Of a stretch of DNA of 64,000 nucleotides, positions 1 through 11,937 are shown in pieces. Within the stretch, counting starts at the first letter, position 1. The number at the start of each line of letters is the position of its first letter. The position numbers and the translations under genes are program-made. The notes under the pieces are model-generated. The model made no database searches. It was not told the DNA's origin and saw nothing but the letters and a program-made list of their open reading frames with translations. The stretch covers positions 62,001 through 126,000 of the forward strand of contig VXBP01001832.1 in assembly GCA_013400115.1 (NCBI GenBank), read 5' to 3'. Source of the stretch: Rhinopomastus cyanomelas (taxonomy: Eukaryota; Chordata; Aves; Bucerotiformes; Rhinopomastidae).

Positions 1-46
1 CACACCATTAGAGTCCTTTGTCAGAGCTGGCCAGCAGGTTTCAAAC
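1..46 (-). CDS. IFT22: IFT22 exon 4, 5' part (cut by window edge)
   Basis: Reading the minus strand from position 46, a single G completes the lysine codon (residue 68) begun in exon 3. Fifteen codons follow (residues 69-83), reading F-E-T-C-W-P-A-L-T-K-D-S-N-G-V, which matches the segment after the WDxxGD motif of vertebrate IFT22/RABL5. The acceptor AG is at 48-47, preceded by a short T-rich tract. The phase (two bases from exon 3, one from exon 4) fits exactly. The rest of the gene lies to the left of the window. The segment is too short to be found by length-based ORF calling and was recognised from the joined protein. Confidence 0.88.
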
Positions 47-139
47 CTTGAAAAACAGGAGTATGGAAACCAGTAAGACTGATAGGGGTTATGTATGCAC
101 AATACAAGGAAGGCATAGCTAGAGCTGAACTTGGTGAGG

Positions 140-2142
140 TATACAAAGAAAAACACAACCTCCCCCACAGCCCCCGATGAGAAACAATGGTGAATTACTA
201 ACAACTGACAAAAAGGCTGAGGTAAACAACTTCTCTGCCTCAGTTTTCACTGACAACCTCTCTTCTCACAGCCCTCATGATAGTCACAGGACAGGGACCA
301 AGTTGACAAGACCCTCCCACTGTATGAAAAGACAAGTTCATGACCACCTGAGGAACCTGAACATAAATGAGTCTATGTGACCTGACTAAATGCATTCCAG
401 AGAACTGAAGTAATTAGCTGATTCAGTTGCTGAGCCACTCTCCGTAACATCTGAGAAATCTTGGCAGTCAGGAGTAGTCCCTAGTGACTGGAAAAATGGA
501 GAATATCGTGCCCATCTTTAAAAATGGTAAAAACAGAAAGGGTAAAAGAGCCTGGGAACTACTTACCTGTCAGCCTCACCTCTGTGCCTGGGAAGATCAT
601 GGAACTGATCGTTCTGGAGAACATGCTGAGGCACACAGAGGACAGAGAGGAAATGCTAGGCAGTCAGCACAGATTTACTAGAGGCAGGTCCTGCCTGAGC
701 AACCTAGTGGCCTTCTACAATGAAGTGACTGCACCAGTTGACAAGTGAAAACCTATGGATGTCATAGAATCGTAGAATCACTACGGATTGGAAGGGACCT
801 CGAAAGATCATCTAGTCCAATCCGCCTGCAACAGCAGGATCACCTAAACCAAGTCACACAGGAACTCATCCAGTCGGGTCTTGAATATTTCCAGTGAGGG
901 AGACTCCACAACCCCCCTGGGCAGCCTGTTCCAGTGCTCCGTCACCCTCACCGTGAAGAAGTTTCTTCTCAATGTCATCTATCTGGACTTCTGCAAGGCC
1001 TTTGTCATGGTCCCCCACAACATCCATATCTCTCTCTTTGTGGAATCAGAGATTGTTTCCAGGTGAGGGAGGGTGTGGCTGGGATCCTTGCAGAGTTGAG
1101 TGTTACAGAACACCCTGTAAGTTGGAAAATTATGGGTTTTATGGGTGGACTATTCAGTGGCTAAAGAACTGGCTGGACGGTTGCAACCAGAGAGTGATAT
1201 TCAATGGCTCAATATCTAGATGGAGGAAGGTGACGAGTGGTGTCCCACAGGGTTCTGTACTGGGACCAGAGTTGCTCAAGATATTCATAAATGACATTGA
1301 CAGAGGCATTGAGTGCACCCTCATCATTCATAACATCCAGAGGGACCTGGATAGACTGGAGATGTGGGCCCAGATGAACAGTATGAGGTTCAATAAGGCC
1401 AAGTAGAGAGTCCTGCACCTGGGCCAGGGTAACCAGCATTATCAGTACTGGCTGGCAGAGGATCTACTAGAGAGCAGTCCCATGGAAAGGAACATGTGGG
1501 TGCTGGTGGATGAAAAACTGGACATAAGCCACCAATATGCAATTGCAGCCCAGAAGGCCAATCATATTCTGTGCTGCATCACATGAACTGTGGCTGGCAG
1601 ATCAAGAGCGGTGATTCTGGCCCTCTACTCTGCTCTGGTGCAACCTCACTTGGAGTATTGTGTCCAGTTCTGGAATGCCCAGCACAAGAAGGATTTAGAC
1701 AGACTGGATGGCAACTGGCCACTTAAATGATGAGAGGAATGGAGCACCTCTCATATGAGGACAGGCTGAGAGAGTTGGGGTTGTTCATCCTGAGAAAAGA
1801 AGGCTCCGCAGGGACCTTGTAGTACCTGAGGGGGGCATACATGAAGACATGGGAAGGACTTTTCAAGAGGGTTTGTACAGATAGGATGAGGAGCAATGGT
1901 TTCAAGCTGTAAAAGGATAGATTTAGGCTGGATATTAGAAAAACATTCTTCAGTGTGAGGGTGGTTGATCGCTGGAATGGGCTGCCTGGGGAGGTGGTGG
2001 GGACCCCATCCCTGGAGTCATTTAAGGTCAGCCATGATGAGGCTCTGAGCAACCTGACCTAGGTAGAGTTGTCCCTCTGTAGGGACGCTGGACTAGGTGA
2101 CCTCCACGAGTCCCTTCCAGCCTAGACCATTCTATAATTCTA
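140..2142 (+). mobile_element. CR1 LINE, ORF2 remnant, 5'-truncated, host of a nested CR1
   Basis: This is a long CR1 copy in the sense orientation, inside IFT22 intron 3 and antisense to that gene. Broken ORF2 reading frames run in order. The segment around 200-370 resembles the linker before RT (…HLRNLNINES). At 524-748 comes the RT start (SLTSVPGKIMEL, then RGRSCLSNLVAFYN). At 972-1020 is YLDFCKAF, at 1230-1310 SGVPQGSVLGPELLKIFINDI, and at 1730-2060 the C-terminal region. The catalytic FADD block is lost between 1316 and 1330. It ends in the CR1 3' signature ATTCTATAATTCTATA at about 2131-2146. It is interrupted at about 766-971 by a second CR1. Confidence 0.85.
766..971 (-). mobile_element. 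Nested CR1 3' end inserted in the ORF2 of another CR1
   Basis: This block starts ATAGAATCGTAGAATCACTA and is the reverse complement of a CR1 3' end, truncated at its 5' side after about 206 bp. The 7-bp ATGTCAT occurs on both sides (759-765 and 972-978). Removing the block plus one copy restores the host CR1 reading (D-V-I-Y-L-D-F), so ATGTCAT is a convincing target-site duplication. Closely similar 3' ends are present at 26164 and 49084. Confidence 0.88.
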
Positions 2143-2149
2143 TAGCTGG

Positions 2150-2700
2150 AAAACAGAAAGAAGTGCTTAAGCCTCCTCAAGTTTTCTTCTTCCCTCCTTA
2201 GGAACACATTTCAATGTTTTTTCCTTGTTATAACACTGGAAATCTTGCCAGTGATGTATCATATTCTAAACATTTTGATTTATTTACTATGTTTGACTTA
2301 TCCATTACACAATTTGCTGTAAACATTCATCTGCCCAGTATCTTTTGGAAATTAAGACCCTGACCACATACACTGTGGGAAGCCTCGTCAGATAATAATT
2401 CAAGGACATAAAAGCAGTTAGAGAGTGTCTGTCTCCTGTACACATAACTTAATTCTAGGAGCTAAGCACTTTACTATTACACACAGTCCTTTCCCAGAAA
2501 GAAGTTCAGTGTCAGTTGGGATCACAGCACATATTACCTGCTTTCAAATGGTTTATAGCATAAAGTTATAAAGAAATATAATGGGGTAAGGAGGCTGCAA
2601 TATTCCTAATTCCGAAAAGGTCACTGTTTTTAGGCCTTAAGTACAAAGATCTTGTGTAAACAAAAGTATAATTCAGTAAGTAATCTGGAGGAGCTAACAG
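2150..2700. other. IFT22 intron 3, unique part
   Basis: AT-rich sequence between the CR1 end and IFT22 exon 3. I checked the minus strand for a missed exon of IFT22 and found none; the next coding sequence after exon 3 is at 46-1. No repeat or other feature was recognised. Confidence 0.6.
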
Positions 2701-2714
2701 CAATGCCGACTTAC

Positions 2715-2798
2715 TTTTGATCACCACTGCAATCCCACAGCTCAAATCGACACACCACTCCCTTACTGTTCAAGTTCGGCTTCTCATACTCCAGGATC
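2715..2798 (-). CDS. IFT22: IFT22 exon 3 (switch/DxxG region)
   Basis: This 84-bp exon encodes residues 41-67 plus split codons at each end. It starts ILEYEKPN and ends FELWDCSGDQ. The D62-x-x-G65 element is the G3 (Walker B / switch II) motif of the small-GTPase fold. The acceptor is CACAG at 2803-2799 and the donor is GTAAGT at 2714-2709. Exon 2 leaves CG and this exon supplies G, giving Arg40 and keeping the frame of the family sequence. Intron 3 downstream is about 2.67 kb and carries an antisense CR1. Confidence 0.93.
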
Positions 2799-2893
2799 CT
2801 GTGAAAAACGAGCGGATACGCAGTGTGGTGTAAGGCTGCTCTGAGAGCAGTTGCCAGGGGGTCGATTCGCTCATACCACAATGTTTTGCTCAC

Positions 2894-2973
2894 CGCACAC
2901 CCTGGGTGGGGCTGTAGAGGCCGATCCCCTCTGTGCTCTCCGAAATGAAGTTGGCCAACACTGATTTTCCAGA
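2894..2973 (-). CDS. IFT22: IFT22 exon 2 (P-loop end)
   Basis: This 80-bp exon encodes residues 14-39 and two bases of Arg40. It begins SGKSVLANF and ends YSPTQGV. SGKS completes the phosphate-binding P-loop started in exon 1, and SPTQGVR is the effector-side segment typical of IFT22. The acceptor is TTTCAG ending at 2974 and the donor is GTGAGC from 2893. The flanking introns are only 150 bp (2974-3123) and 95 bp (2799-2893), compact as is common in birds. Confidence 0.94.
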
Positions 2974-2979
2974 CTGAAA

Positions 2980-3420
2980 GAAAGAATTGGCAGTGAAACG
3001 ACACTTCAGCGGGCGAAGGCCATCACGACCAGCTCCCCGCTCTGTGCGCCCAGGCCTGATGGCCGCGCTCAGGAACCTCGCAATCCCCGCCCCCACGATG
3101 TCTTCGGGCCGGGCCGCGCTTACCTCGCGGGGCCCCACCAGCAGCACCTTCACCCTCTGCATGGCTGGGGGGCTGAGGACGACAGCCCCTCCCGCTGCCC
3201 AGCTACCGGCCGCTAAGGCAACACGGGCCGAGACAGGGCGGGATGGGAAAGCGCGCTGCGATTGGCTAAAGCGTCGTCACGTGCCAGGGGGCGGGACGCG
3301 GCGGCGCCCGAACCGCCTCAGGGTGCTGCAGGTGGCCTCGGGGTTACGTGTGCAGGTCGCCCTGCGTGTTTCTGTCAGTGGTCAGGAAAGCTCGAGTCGG
3401 GCCGTCACACCTGGAGCCCC
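2980..3420 (-). promoter_or_regulatory. IFT22: IFT22 CpG-rich promoter
   Basis: The sequence around and upstream of the IFT22 start is GC-rich with many CG dinucleotides, unlike the AT-rich flanks. Visible motifs upstream of the ATG are an RFX-like half site GGCAAC at 3217-3222, an inverted CCAAT box (ATTGG, 3261-3265), a TCACGTG E-box at 3277-3283, and a GC box (GGGGGCGGG) at about 3287-3295. RFX factors control many ciliary genes, so the half site is suggestive, but the matching left half is poor (GCTACC at about 3202, wide spacing). No TATA box is evident. The transcription start cannot be fixed from the sequence. Confidence 0.7.
3124..3162 (-). CDS. IFT22: IFT22 exon 1, start codon and P-loop start
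   Basis: The start codon is at 3162-3160 on the minus strand. Thirteen codons read MQRVKVLLVGPRE, followed by the donor GTAAGC at 3123-3118. Joined to exon 2 this gives GPRESGKS (residues 10-17), a GxxxxGKS P-loop. IFT22 (RABL5) is a Ras-like GTPase-fold subunit of the IFT-B complex, which moves cargo along cilia; in known systems it binds the IFT74-IFT81 pair. The residue between P and E in the P-loop is Arg here, where the human protein as I recall it has Cys (GPCESGK); this position does not contact phosphate in the canonical motif. COL26A1 is the divergent neighbour, the arrangement known in the mammalian 7q22-type region, which supports the identification. Confidence 0.93.
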
Positions 3421-3431
3421 TCTGCTGTAAA

Positions 3432-3790
3432 GCCAGGCTGAGGGAGTTTGGGGCTGTTCAGCCTGAAGAAGAGAAGGTTCTGGGAGGACCTTATAGTAGC
3501 CTTGCAGTACCTGAGGGGGCTACAGAAAAGCTGAAGAGGAACTTGTTACAAGGGGCTCTTAGTGCTGGGACGAGGGGTGGGGCTCAAGCTGAAAGAGGGG
3601 AGACTTAGGTTAGATCTGAGAGAGATATTCCTCACTATGAGCGAAGTTCTGTCCCTGGAAATGTTCAAGGCCAGGTAGGATTGGGCTCTGGGCAACCTGG
3701 TCTGGGGGGAGATATCCCTGCTGATGGCAGGGGGTTGAAACTAGATGAGCTTCAAGGTCCATTCTAACCTAAACCAGTCTGCAATTCTAA
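3432..3790 (+). mobile_element. CR1 3' fragment
   Basis: The translation begins ARLREFGAVQPEEEK, the eroded CR1 ORF2 C-terminal motif RLRELGLFSLEKRR. It is followed by CR1 3'-UTR wording (AGATGAGCTTCAAGGTCC and similar) that ends near CTGCAATTCT at about 3781-3790. The copy is 5'-truncated, old and diverged, and lies directly upstream of the IFT22 CpG region. Confidence 0.75.
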
Positions 3791-5990
3791 CACAGACTGA
3801 ACACACTTAAAAATCCTGGAGTGCTCACACACGGCTCAGATCTACCTCAGCAGCTTCAGAAGTGCTACTCTAGCCTGAGTTTCATTGCAACTTAAGCTGC
3901 AAGTCTTCCTTGACTGGATGCTCAAACGAGTTTCTGAAGTCTTTTTTTCTGAAGCTTGTGGGGGAAGTGAGAGGCTTTTTAAAATTGAAGCCATGTGGTT
4001 AACACGTGGTGCCTCAGAGCTGTGAAGTGCCCAGATACAACAGCAGTCCTGAACACATTTTCAGATGGTGCTGCCACCAGATAAGAGTTTATTGCTACCA
4101 CTAGTTAATGTGAACCAGAATGACTCTGCTTTCACTGAAAGGGTCAAGTCCTTTCTGTCACACAGAGAACTGACGTTTGTTGTTTCAGTCCTTGCAAATC
4201 AATCCTTGCAAAGTGATAGTCTATGATAATTCAATGTGGCAGTGGCATCATACCACCCACACAGTGTTTTAAACTTCAGAAACCCTTTTTTTTTCAGGTA
4301 GGTGGAACAATGACAATATAACAGTGATTGCTCTTAGCACTGACTTTGATTGTGCTGTACTGCTATCAGTCTACTGACTCGTATGTATTTTGTTTGTGAA
4401 GATTTGTATGTGGTTCAGGACCAACTTCACAATGAACTGGGACAATCTATAGTTAATCTTTTCTGCAGCCACCTTTTCTTCCACATTTCAGGCCTACTAA
4501 CTTCCTAAGTAAAAACAGGAAGGGACAGAAGAAACTATCACAGGCTTTCTTATCAGCTTGCACGTCATCAGCTGACACTGGTACATGAACAGAAATGCGT
4601 TATAAAGGATCCTGTTGTGAACAGGAGTACAGAACAGGGGGAGGAAAGAGTAAGAGGTACCTGGAATTGGTAAAACTGGCTGTTTGTGCAGCTGCCCAGA
4701 GAGTAGTTAGGATTAATCTTTAGATAAAGTGTCAGATAGGATCTTTGTGTGCTTATATTAGTCACTGAAGACTAAGGAGAGAGTATGGCTAAGGCTGCAA
4801 TTTTTGTATTTATCCATGTAACTTAGGGTTTGAAGTTACTTTAGAAACTGGGAACTGATCTGGAAAGGCCACTTAGGGTGATATTTCCAAAGGCATCTAA
4901 GTCAAGTACATTTGATGTTATCAGCATCTGCCTCAAGCATGTTTTATTAGTTGCTGATGTATTGTTTGCTGGGAGCAAAGGCCATTTTGTTTCAGTTATT
5001 AAAACCCCTTCATTAGACTGCAGCACCGAGACAACTCCAGCAGTACTGGTAATGGTCTATGTCTTGCATTTCTTACATTGGTGTTTTTCCACCATAATGT
5101 TTGGTAGCAAACAAAAAACTCTAGATGATTCTCCATGGGCAGATACTCCCTTTTCACAACTCAAAAGCAATTCCAGGCTATCAACAGCATTTCAGTAAAA
5201 CTGTTCTTCCCTCTAGAAACCTCTCGGAGAACTCAAACCATGAGGCATGCTGATTGCTAGCATGGGATGCACGTTGCCTGAATCGCAGATAAGAGGACTG
5301 TTCTTCCAAGTCAGAGGCTTGTGACCTTTACTGGAAGCAGCAGGAAGGTGTAGTGCCCGTCACCTTTCAGGTAATACTTCTGCACTTGCAAATCCTTTGG
5401 TTTTTCTGAGAACAGTTTTTTAAGTTTGCATTACATTTCATTTCATGTGGCGTGTAAAAGTTTTCCTATGAAAATGCCTCCACGAGATACCTGTGATAAT
5501 ACAGTGTAGCTCAGCACTGGTATGTTGAGTAATCAGTTTGGAACAATGTTCCAAACTCTGGAAAACACCCCAGACCACTGGAATCCACTTGCGTAAAAAT
5601 AATGCCTCCCTTGGAAGTACAACCACATGGCAAAGCTTACCCTGAGAATGAATGCTCTGCCTGTTTGCTGTGCCATATGTGACATTGGCACTGTGTGTGT
5701 GTGCAGAAACAGCTTTCTCAGAGGCTCAGGTAGGGACCTGTGTTACATTCTCTGTTTTTACTGTTCACTTGGGAGAGAAGCAGGGAATACAAGAATCAAA
5801 AGATACACACATTTTTGTTCACTGAATTCTGTTATTCAAAATTAAGGAGCAAATAAATTTGTTGCAAACTTGAAGCTTTTTGCGTAAGAAGCTCAGCGGA
5901 GGGGTATGTCTGAAGCTCAGAACCTGCCTGATTAAGTAAATGATGAAGGTTTGTATGCAAAGTAGGCATTCTCTGGGTAGAATTTTGTTA
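3791..5990. other. Intergenic, no recognised feature
   Basis: Mostly AT-rich single-copy-looking sequence between IFT22 and COL26A1. Reading frames here are short and show no family resemblance. A run of Ts followed by CAG near 4285-4300 looks like a splice acceptor, but no coding segment follows it. Confidence 0.5.
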
Positions 5991-5996
5991 AGAGTC

Positions 5997-7110
5997 AATC
6001 GTAGAATGGTTTGGGTTGGAAGGGACCTCAGAGATCATCTACTCCAACCCCCATGCCATCAGCAGTGACACCTTCCAACCAGACTTGTTTGCTCCAGGCC
6101 TCATCCAACCTGGCCTTGGACACCTCCAGGAAGGGGGCAGCTACAGCCTCTCCGGGCAATGGATTCCAGAGTCTCTCAACCTTGTACTCAATAATTTCTT
6201 CCTCAGGTCTAGTCTGAACCTCCTCTCCTTCAGTTTAAAAACATTTCCCCTCATCCTATCACTAGATCTCCTTGTGAAAAGTCCCTCTCCAGCTTTTCTG
6301 TAGGTTTGCTTCTGTTGTTGGAAGGCAGCTATAAGGCCCCCCTGGAGTCTTCTCTTCCCTAGGCTGAACAACCCCAGCTCCCTCAGCCTGTCCTCGTAGC
6401 AGAGCTTCTCCAGCCCTTGGATCATCTTTGCAGCCTCTGGACTCACTTCAACAGTTCTATGTCCTTTTAATTTTGGAAGCACCAGAACTGGATGCAGTAT
6501 TCAAGGTGGGGTCTTATGGGAGCACAGTAAAGGGGGAGAATCCCCTCTCTTGCTCTGCTAGCTACACTTCTCTTGATTCATCCCAAGATATAGTTGGCCT
6601 TTCGAGCTGCAGAAGTGCTGCTGGCTCCTGACCAGCTTCTCGTCAATCAACACCCCCAAGTCTTTCTTTTCAGGGCTACTCTCAACGCACTGTGCACCCA
6701 GCTTGTAGTTTTGCCTGGGATTGGCCCAACCAGACGGCATTTGGACTTGTTGAACCTCATGTAGTTTGCACTGGTCCCCTTCTCAAGTCTTTCAAGGTCC
6801 TTCTGAGTGGCCTTTCTTCCCTCAAGTAAGTCCACCACACCACACTGCACAGCTTGGTATCATCAGCGGACTTTCTGAGAGGGTATCCAGTGTTACTGTC
6901 CACGTCACTGAAAGAGATGTTAAACATCACTGGACCCAGAACAGGCACCTGAGGACCCAGAACACTTGTCACTGGTGTGCACTTGGACTTTGAGCTGTTG
7001 ATCATGACTGTTTGAACACAACTTTTTAGCCAGTTCTTTACCCACTGTGCCGCACAAAAGGAGCAAGTGGAAGCAGAATGTGAAGTTGCATTGCCAGAGG
7101 TGCAGCGGAG
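5997..7110 (-). mobile_element. CR1 LINE fragment, about 1.1 kb
   Basis: The left end is a reverse-complement CR1 3' terminus (TCGTAGAATGGTTTGGGTTG). Minus-strand frames give EDRLRELGLFSLGKRRLQGG at about 6340-6400 and, further on, the ADDTKL reverse-transcriptase block near 6860-6880 with frameshifts around it. The right boundary is blurred between about 7030 and 7130. The element is intergenic and 5'-truncated. Confidence 0.8.
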
Positions 7111-7130
7111 CACAGTTCTTCATCCGGAGA

Positions 7131-10100
7131 CTGTTTCATTTAAAAGTGGTCCTTAAGGAGGGGTAAACACTCAGTTCAGTCTTTGTCAGAAAACCTATTC
7201 TGGAATCAATGGTAAAAGCTCTTACAAAACCTATTGCTTAGTTTGTGCCAACAGATTGTCAAGACCTACAGCTCTCATGGTCTCAAAGTTCTTCCCAGAG
7301 GGATTAAAGATAGTCCTTGCCATTTTATGGATGGAGAAACAAAAGCAGGGAAAGGTTAAAGGACTCACCTGAGGAACCCACCTGGCTGACGGCAGATCTA
7401 GGTTTAATAAAAATGTCTGCAAGTGTGGGTGCAGGCTGAGGCCAGTCACAGAGCAAGCAGGAAGACAGCTCCGTGGGCAATGTATGTTCCTGACCAAAAG
7501 ACATGAACTCTGTGAGACTTTAAGTTGTCCAATTCTCCTTATGTACCTTCAACAAAGTCAGTGAGTGATCCCAAGTAACAAGTTTGAGTTGCTCCATTTA
7601 TGCAGTGATTTATGAAGAAAACACAAGAAGCAGGCTACTCCCATGAACCACCCCCCCCCACAAGGAAAGCACACAGAAGTGCTCTGAATTTTGAGTCACG
7701 TTATGCAAATATTAGAAACAGTATTTGGTTTCTACGGTCTGATTGTTGAGGTGCAGCTGCAGACGATGCTTCTGATGTTTTGCTGTTCCGAGCACGTTGT
7801 GTGGAGCAACACTAACACCTAGTGGCTAAATGTGCTGCTCTGCTGCCTCCTTTCCGTCATTGCTTGGCGGGGACACGGTGTGATTGACAGTTTTGTCTCT
7901 CAAGGCCAGCACTTAGGATTTCCAGGGATTTGCCATTTTCCTTTCAACCCCCCACCACGTTCTGTTTTCTATTAAAAGCAGTGTATGAAATATGAAACGC
8001 TTCCTCCCGCCTCCTTGAACTTTTCTGGCTCATGGAGGAGGCTGTTCCAGTCTATCTTGATCTGTAGGTGGGTGGGCTGTGAATGACCGAGCCTATTGCT
8101 TGGAGCACTCAGATTTCTGTAATAAGTCCAAGCTTTTTTTCTTTTTCGATTTTTTCCTTTTTAGATTTTTTTTGGTCTGAAAAAGATCAAGCAGATCATC
8201 TGATGGAGGTTGGTGACCTCAGTGCATTTGATAATCTGGTGTTAACTTGCCTGTATTAGGAGAGACCAATCGGATCTGTTCCAAGAAGTATCATTTCTTA
8301 AGATGTGGTGCATATGAATTTTTTGCTGTGATCTACTGGGACTGCTCATTCATCAGAGACAGACCCGGAGAAAATTAGCATTTGAACAAACCCACAGATA
8401 TTTATGGTGTTAGCAGGAGAGCCCTTCAAAGGGTCTTCTTTCCCCTTGCTAGGGAAAACTTTCCATTTTTCCGGGGAAAAACCCCTAATATTAAGCAAAA
8501 TTATTTTTGCTAAAGCCCAGATCATTTGCATTTGTAAGTAGAACCTCAAGAGTTTGTGGGAATGGTAGGACTGAGACATTATGGTCTCATCATGTTTACT
8601 CTGTCTAATTTTTGGCTTCTAGTTTAGGTATGTTGAATTAGCCCCTGAAAGCATCTATTTAAGAGAGTCTTTGCTGCTTGCTGACAGAGCCTGGACTCTT
8701 AATTTGTGCTATGGATGGGTACTTTTTACATGGGACATCGACTTCTATCCCCATCTGCTCAAATAAGAAGCATTACTTCCATTCACATCCCCAGCTCTTT
8801 GTCTACCTTCTTCCCAGTTACCTGTTTAGATGGAAGTGATACCATTGTACATTGAATTCCAGTATTCATATAGTTACACCACTAGTCAGAGCTCTTAAAT
8901 TTAGTGTTCTTGATAACTGCTTGTGAGAGCAGTCAAGGAGAAACAGCCCAATGCTGAGAAATGAGAAGCACTGTGCTGGGATGTGTTGGGCACCGTCTAC
9001 TCTTAGAAGAGAGCAGGGCATCCTTGTGTGGATAAACTTTCTTTATGAGACAATGAAAGGATAATCACTGTCTGTGGTTCACAAGGGCTCGTAGAACCTT
9101 TGAAATTAGACACGTATGATTTTGGTTTGAATATAAAATTTCAAAGTAAGTTTTCTTTCTTACTGACAGCTGTGGTGTCTGGCACCCCTGCTGCTGTGGG
9201 GAAAGCCGGCATTTATTAACATCCTCTGATCTAGTTATTCAATGAAGGCCAAACCCTCAACAAAAAAGTGTGTACTGTGCTTAGTGGACTGCTACATAGT
9301 CCTGTGAGAGAGGAGATCCTCCTGACAGGAAGAGTTTGTTTTATGTCATTTTCATCCTCTGATTTCACTTGCATGTTACTTTGGAGTTTATGGCCAAATA
9401 TGTCGGTTTCTTAGCCCTGCAGTCCTTCCATGTGTTATGTTTGTGCTGACATCCTGGGCCAAATCAGCTTTCTGTTCAGGTGTCTCACAGCCAGTTTCAT
9501 TTAAGGCTTGATTACCTTTTGGCAGCGTGCCATCGGAGACAACACATTTACACCAGTAATCAGGATGTTACAAGGCGTCTGCAACAACCTCTCAAATCCT
9601 TGATCTTTTGCTTGGTATGTGGATGCGGTGATGAGCTCTTAACTCTACATCTTCAGCTTCAAAATATGTATCTTAATAATTTTGCCTCCATTCCATTTGA
9701 AACCTCGGCAAAGCGGTGCACTAGTTCCCAACACTGACTGACTTGCAAACTCATGCGCACAGCACACCTTAGTGTCTTGTGGCTGCAAATACTCCTAATG
9801 TATGAGGCTGTCACTCTGGTTGTGGCCTGCTGCTGCAGACCTGCCACCATCAAAGAACATGCGTTTCCACTGGTGTGGGTAGAGTTAGAAGCAGCATGTC
9901 GTTTAAGTATTTTCTATACTATGAGGAATGTCTTGGGAAAAGGAAGTAGACGTCGTCCTGTAAAAGAATTCATATTTATTACCGATTGGTAATCAGCTAG
10001 CATTAAATGGTCTGGGTTTTTTATGGGTCTTCAATAATTTAAAAACTGAAATCTTCTACTTTTGGCCAGTGACGTTATCTTGAACTGGATTATACAAGTG

Positions 10101-11937
10101 CTGTGCTTCATTTCATTCTAATTAGCTAACTTCAGATTTAGATGGATTTACACAATCACTCTTTTTGTTTTGCCATAGGGTTTAGCAGTACAATCTGTCA
10201 CTTGTGAAAATACAAAGAATTGCACTGGAAGCATTCCAAACTTTTTAAGTGTTCAAAGATTTAATGGAGTCCTCAGTCATAAAGTCTTTAATTTCAACTA
10301 GACAGTTATATTCTCCATTCTTATATTAACTTTTTTTATACCCAGGGTGATTCCCTCTTATCCAAGTATGTACAGAGGCCCTTTATTTACCTCTGTGTTT
10401 GCGTTTAAATTCAAATCAAATGCAAATGTCTGTGGTTGGTTGCACTTAACCTTCTTAGGTTCATATTTCTTATTTAATTGCATTACATTTTGAGTTTTCA
10501 GGCTATATTAACTGCTATTAATAACACACCATTTGTTAAAGAAACTGTTATCTTCTGTGAATACCTACAGAGCAACAGAGATTGATTGTGCAGAATCCCT
10601 TGAAGAAACTGTATCTCAGAGCCATTGAAAGTGAATAAACAAAGCGGAAAGTTTCAGTGAACATAGTTTTTCACCTAACCAAGGGAAGGAATGGTTGGGT
10701 TATCAAGGCTGTTTGATCTTCTCTTTACCAGCCAGAGACCCCTTGGTAGGTCACTACCCACAAAAATAGTGGGCCTGAGCACGTGGTACAGAAGTACTCC
10801 AGAATTCCAGTACTGCTTTTTCCAAAGGCCACTTTCCTCTGCAAGCTTGCCAGGCTCCCTCTCTGCCTGACCTACAGCTCAGCGCTACAAACCAGGCTTG
10901 TCCTCAGCTCAGGGAAGACCTAGAACACGGAAAATAATTACCTAATTTTCTTGAAGCATCTGAAAAAAGAGGTAAGTATTAGTTACAGCTCATGTACAGA
11001 ACATCTGGGACAGATCTACCATGCTCCACTGGCTGGCCGAACACCTGTTTCCAGTGCATTGGAGCACATCACTCTAACAGCTGGGGCACTACACCAGGGC
11101 CTTTTTCCCAACAATCTGAGAGTTAGACACTCAAGATGTGAATTGACCCCAAAAATGCTTTGCCGTGAGCCACTTCTCAGGCACACAGCAAAGCTGATGG
11201 TCTTGTCCTGCTGTGCTGTCACCTCGGGCTGGTCAAAACTTGTATTTCCTTTTTTTTGGCAACAAACATTTCATGGTATCAGTGTGTTTCTGTCACTAAA
11301 AGAACAATTTATCTCTTTCTTTAGATTATGTCTCACCTTGCTTCCTTTCCCCCCACCCTTCTTTACGATATAAACTATATATACTTGACATATATACCAT
11401 GTCATTTTTATTCCACTCCTATTATCCTATAATATAAAATAAAGCATCAAACACTGTTTTCCTGATGGCTCCAGTAGGTCAGGGATTTCACCAGACACTT
11501 TCTCGGTTTAACCTGACATCTTGGGTGCCCTTCCTGCCTGAGACCCAGCAGCATGAGGAGTTTTGAGCCAGTGTAATGCCTGAGGATTAATTAAGGATTG
11601 GTTTTGCATCTTCAGCAAGATTGATTTAACTTAGGCAGAAGAGAAAACAGAGGTGAAGAGCAGTTCTTGCTGTGAAGGTGTGATCTGTGTTGTGTGCAAG
11701 GAGCTGGCATTTTGCAAAGTAGTGTCAGTTTGGGTCATTTAGAAATGGAAGTGAGGAGGGGAGGGGAGGGAAGGCTGCATGCAACCAGTTCATGACGGTG
11801 CTCAGACTAATTCTGCTTGATAAGACCACCCAGAGACCCTGGAAGAGGGATGGATTTTGGATACCACAACTAATGGTGGCAGAAAACCTTCACAAGCTTT
11901 CCCACAGCAGTCTCCTAGAGAAGCTGCTGCTCATGGT
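7131..11937. other. Intergenic, no recognised gene
   Basis: About 4.8 kb with no convincing exon or repeat. Visible features are a C-run at about 7651-7659 and a T-rich tract at about 8133-8175. None of the short frames resembles a known protein. Conserved regulatory elements for either neighbour could lie here but cannot be judged from a single sequence. Confidence 0.5.

Noticed and set aside
2987..3430. 147-codon plus-strand frame opposite IFT22 exon 1
   Set aside because: It lies across a CpG island where stops are rare and is antisense to confirmed IFT22 exons; no protein family resemblance.
4285..4320. Strong-looking splice acceptor (T run then CAG)
   Set aside because: No open coding segment with a family match or donor follows; likely chance.
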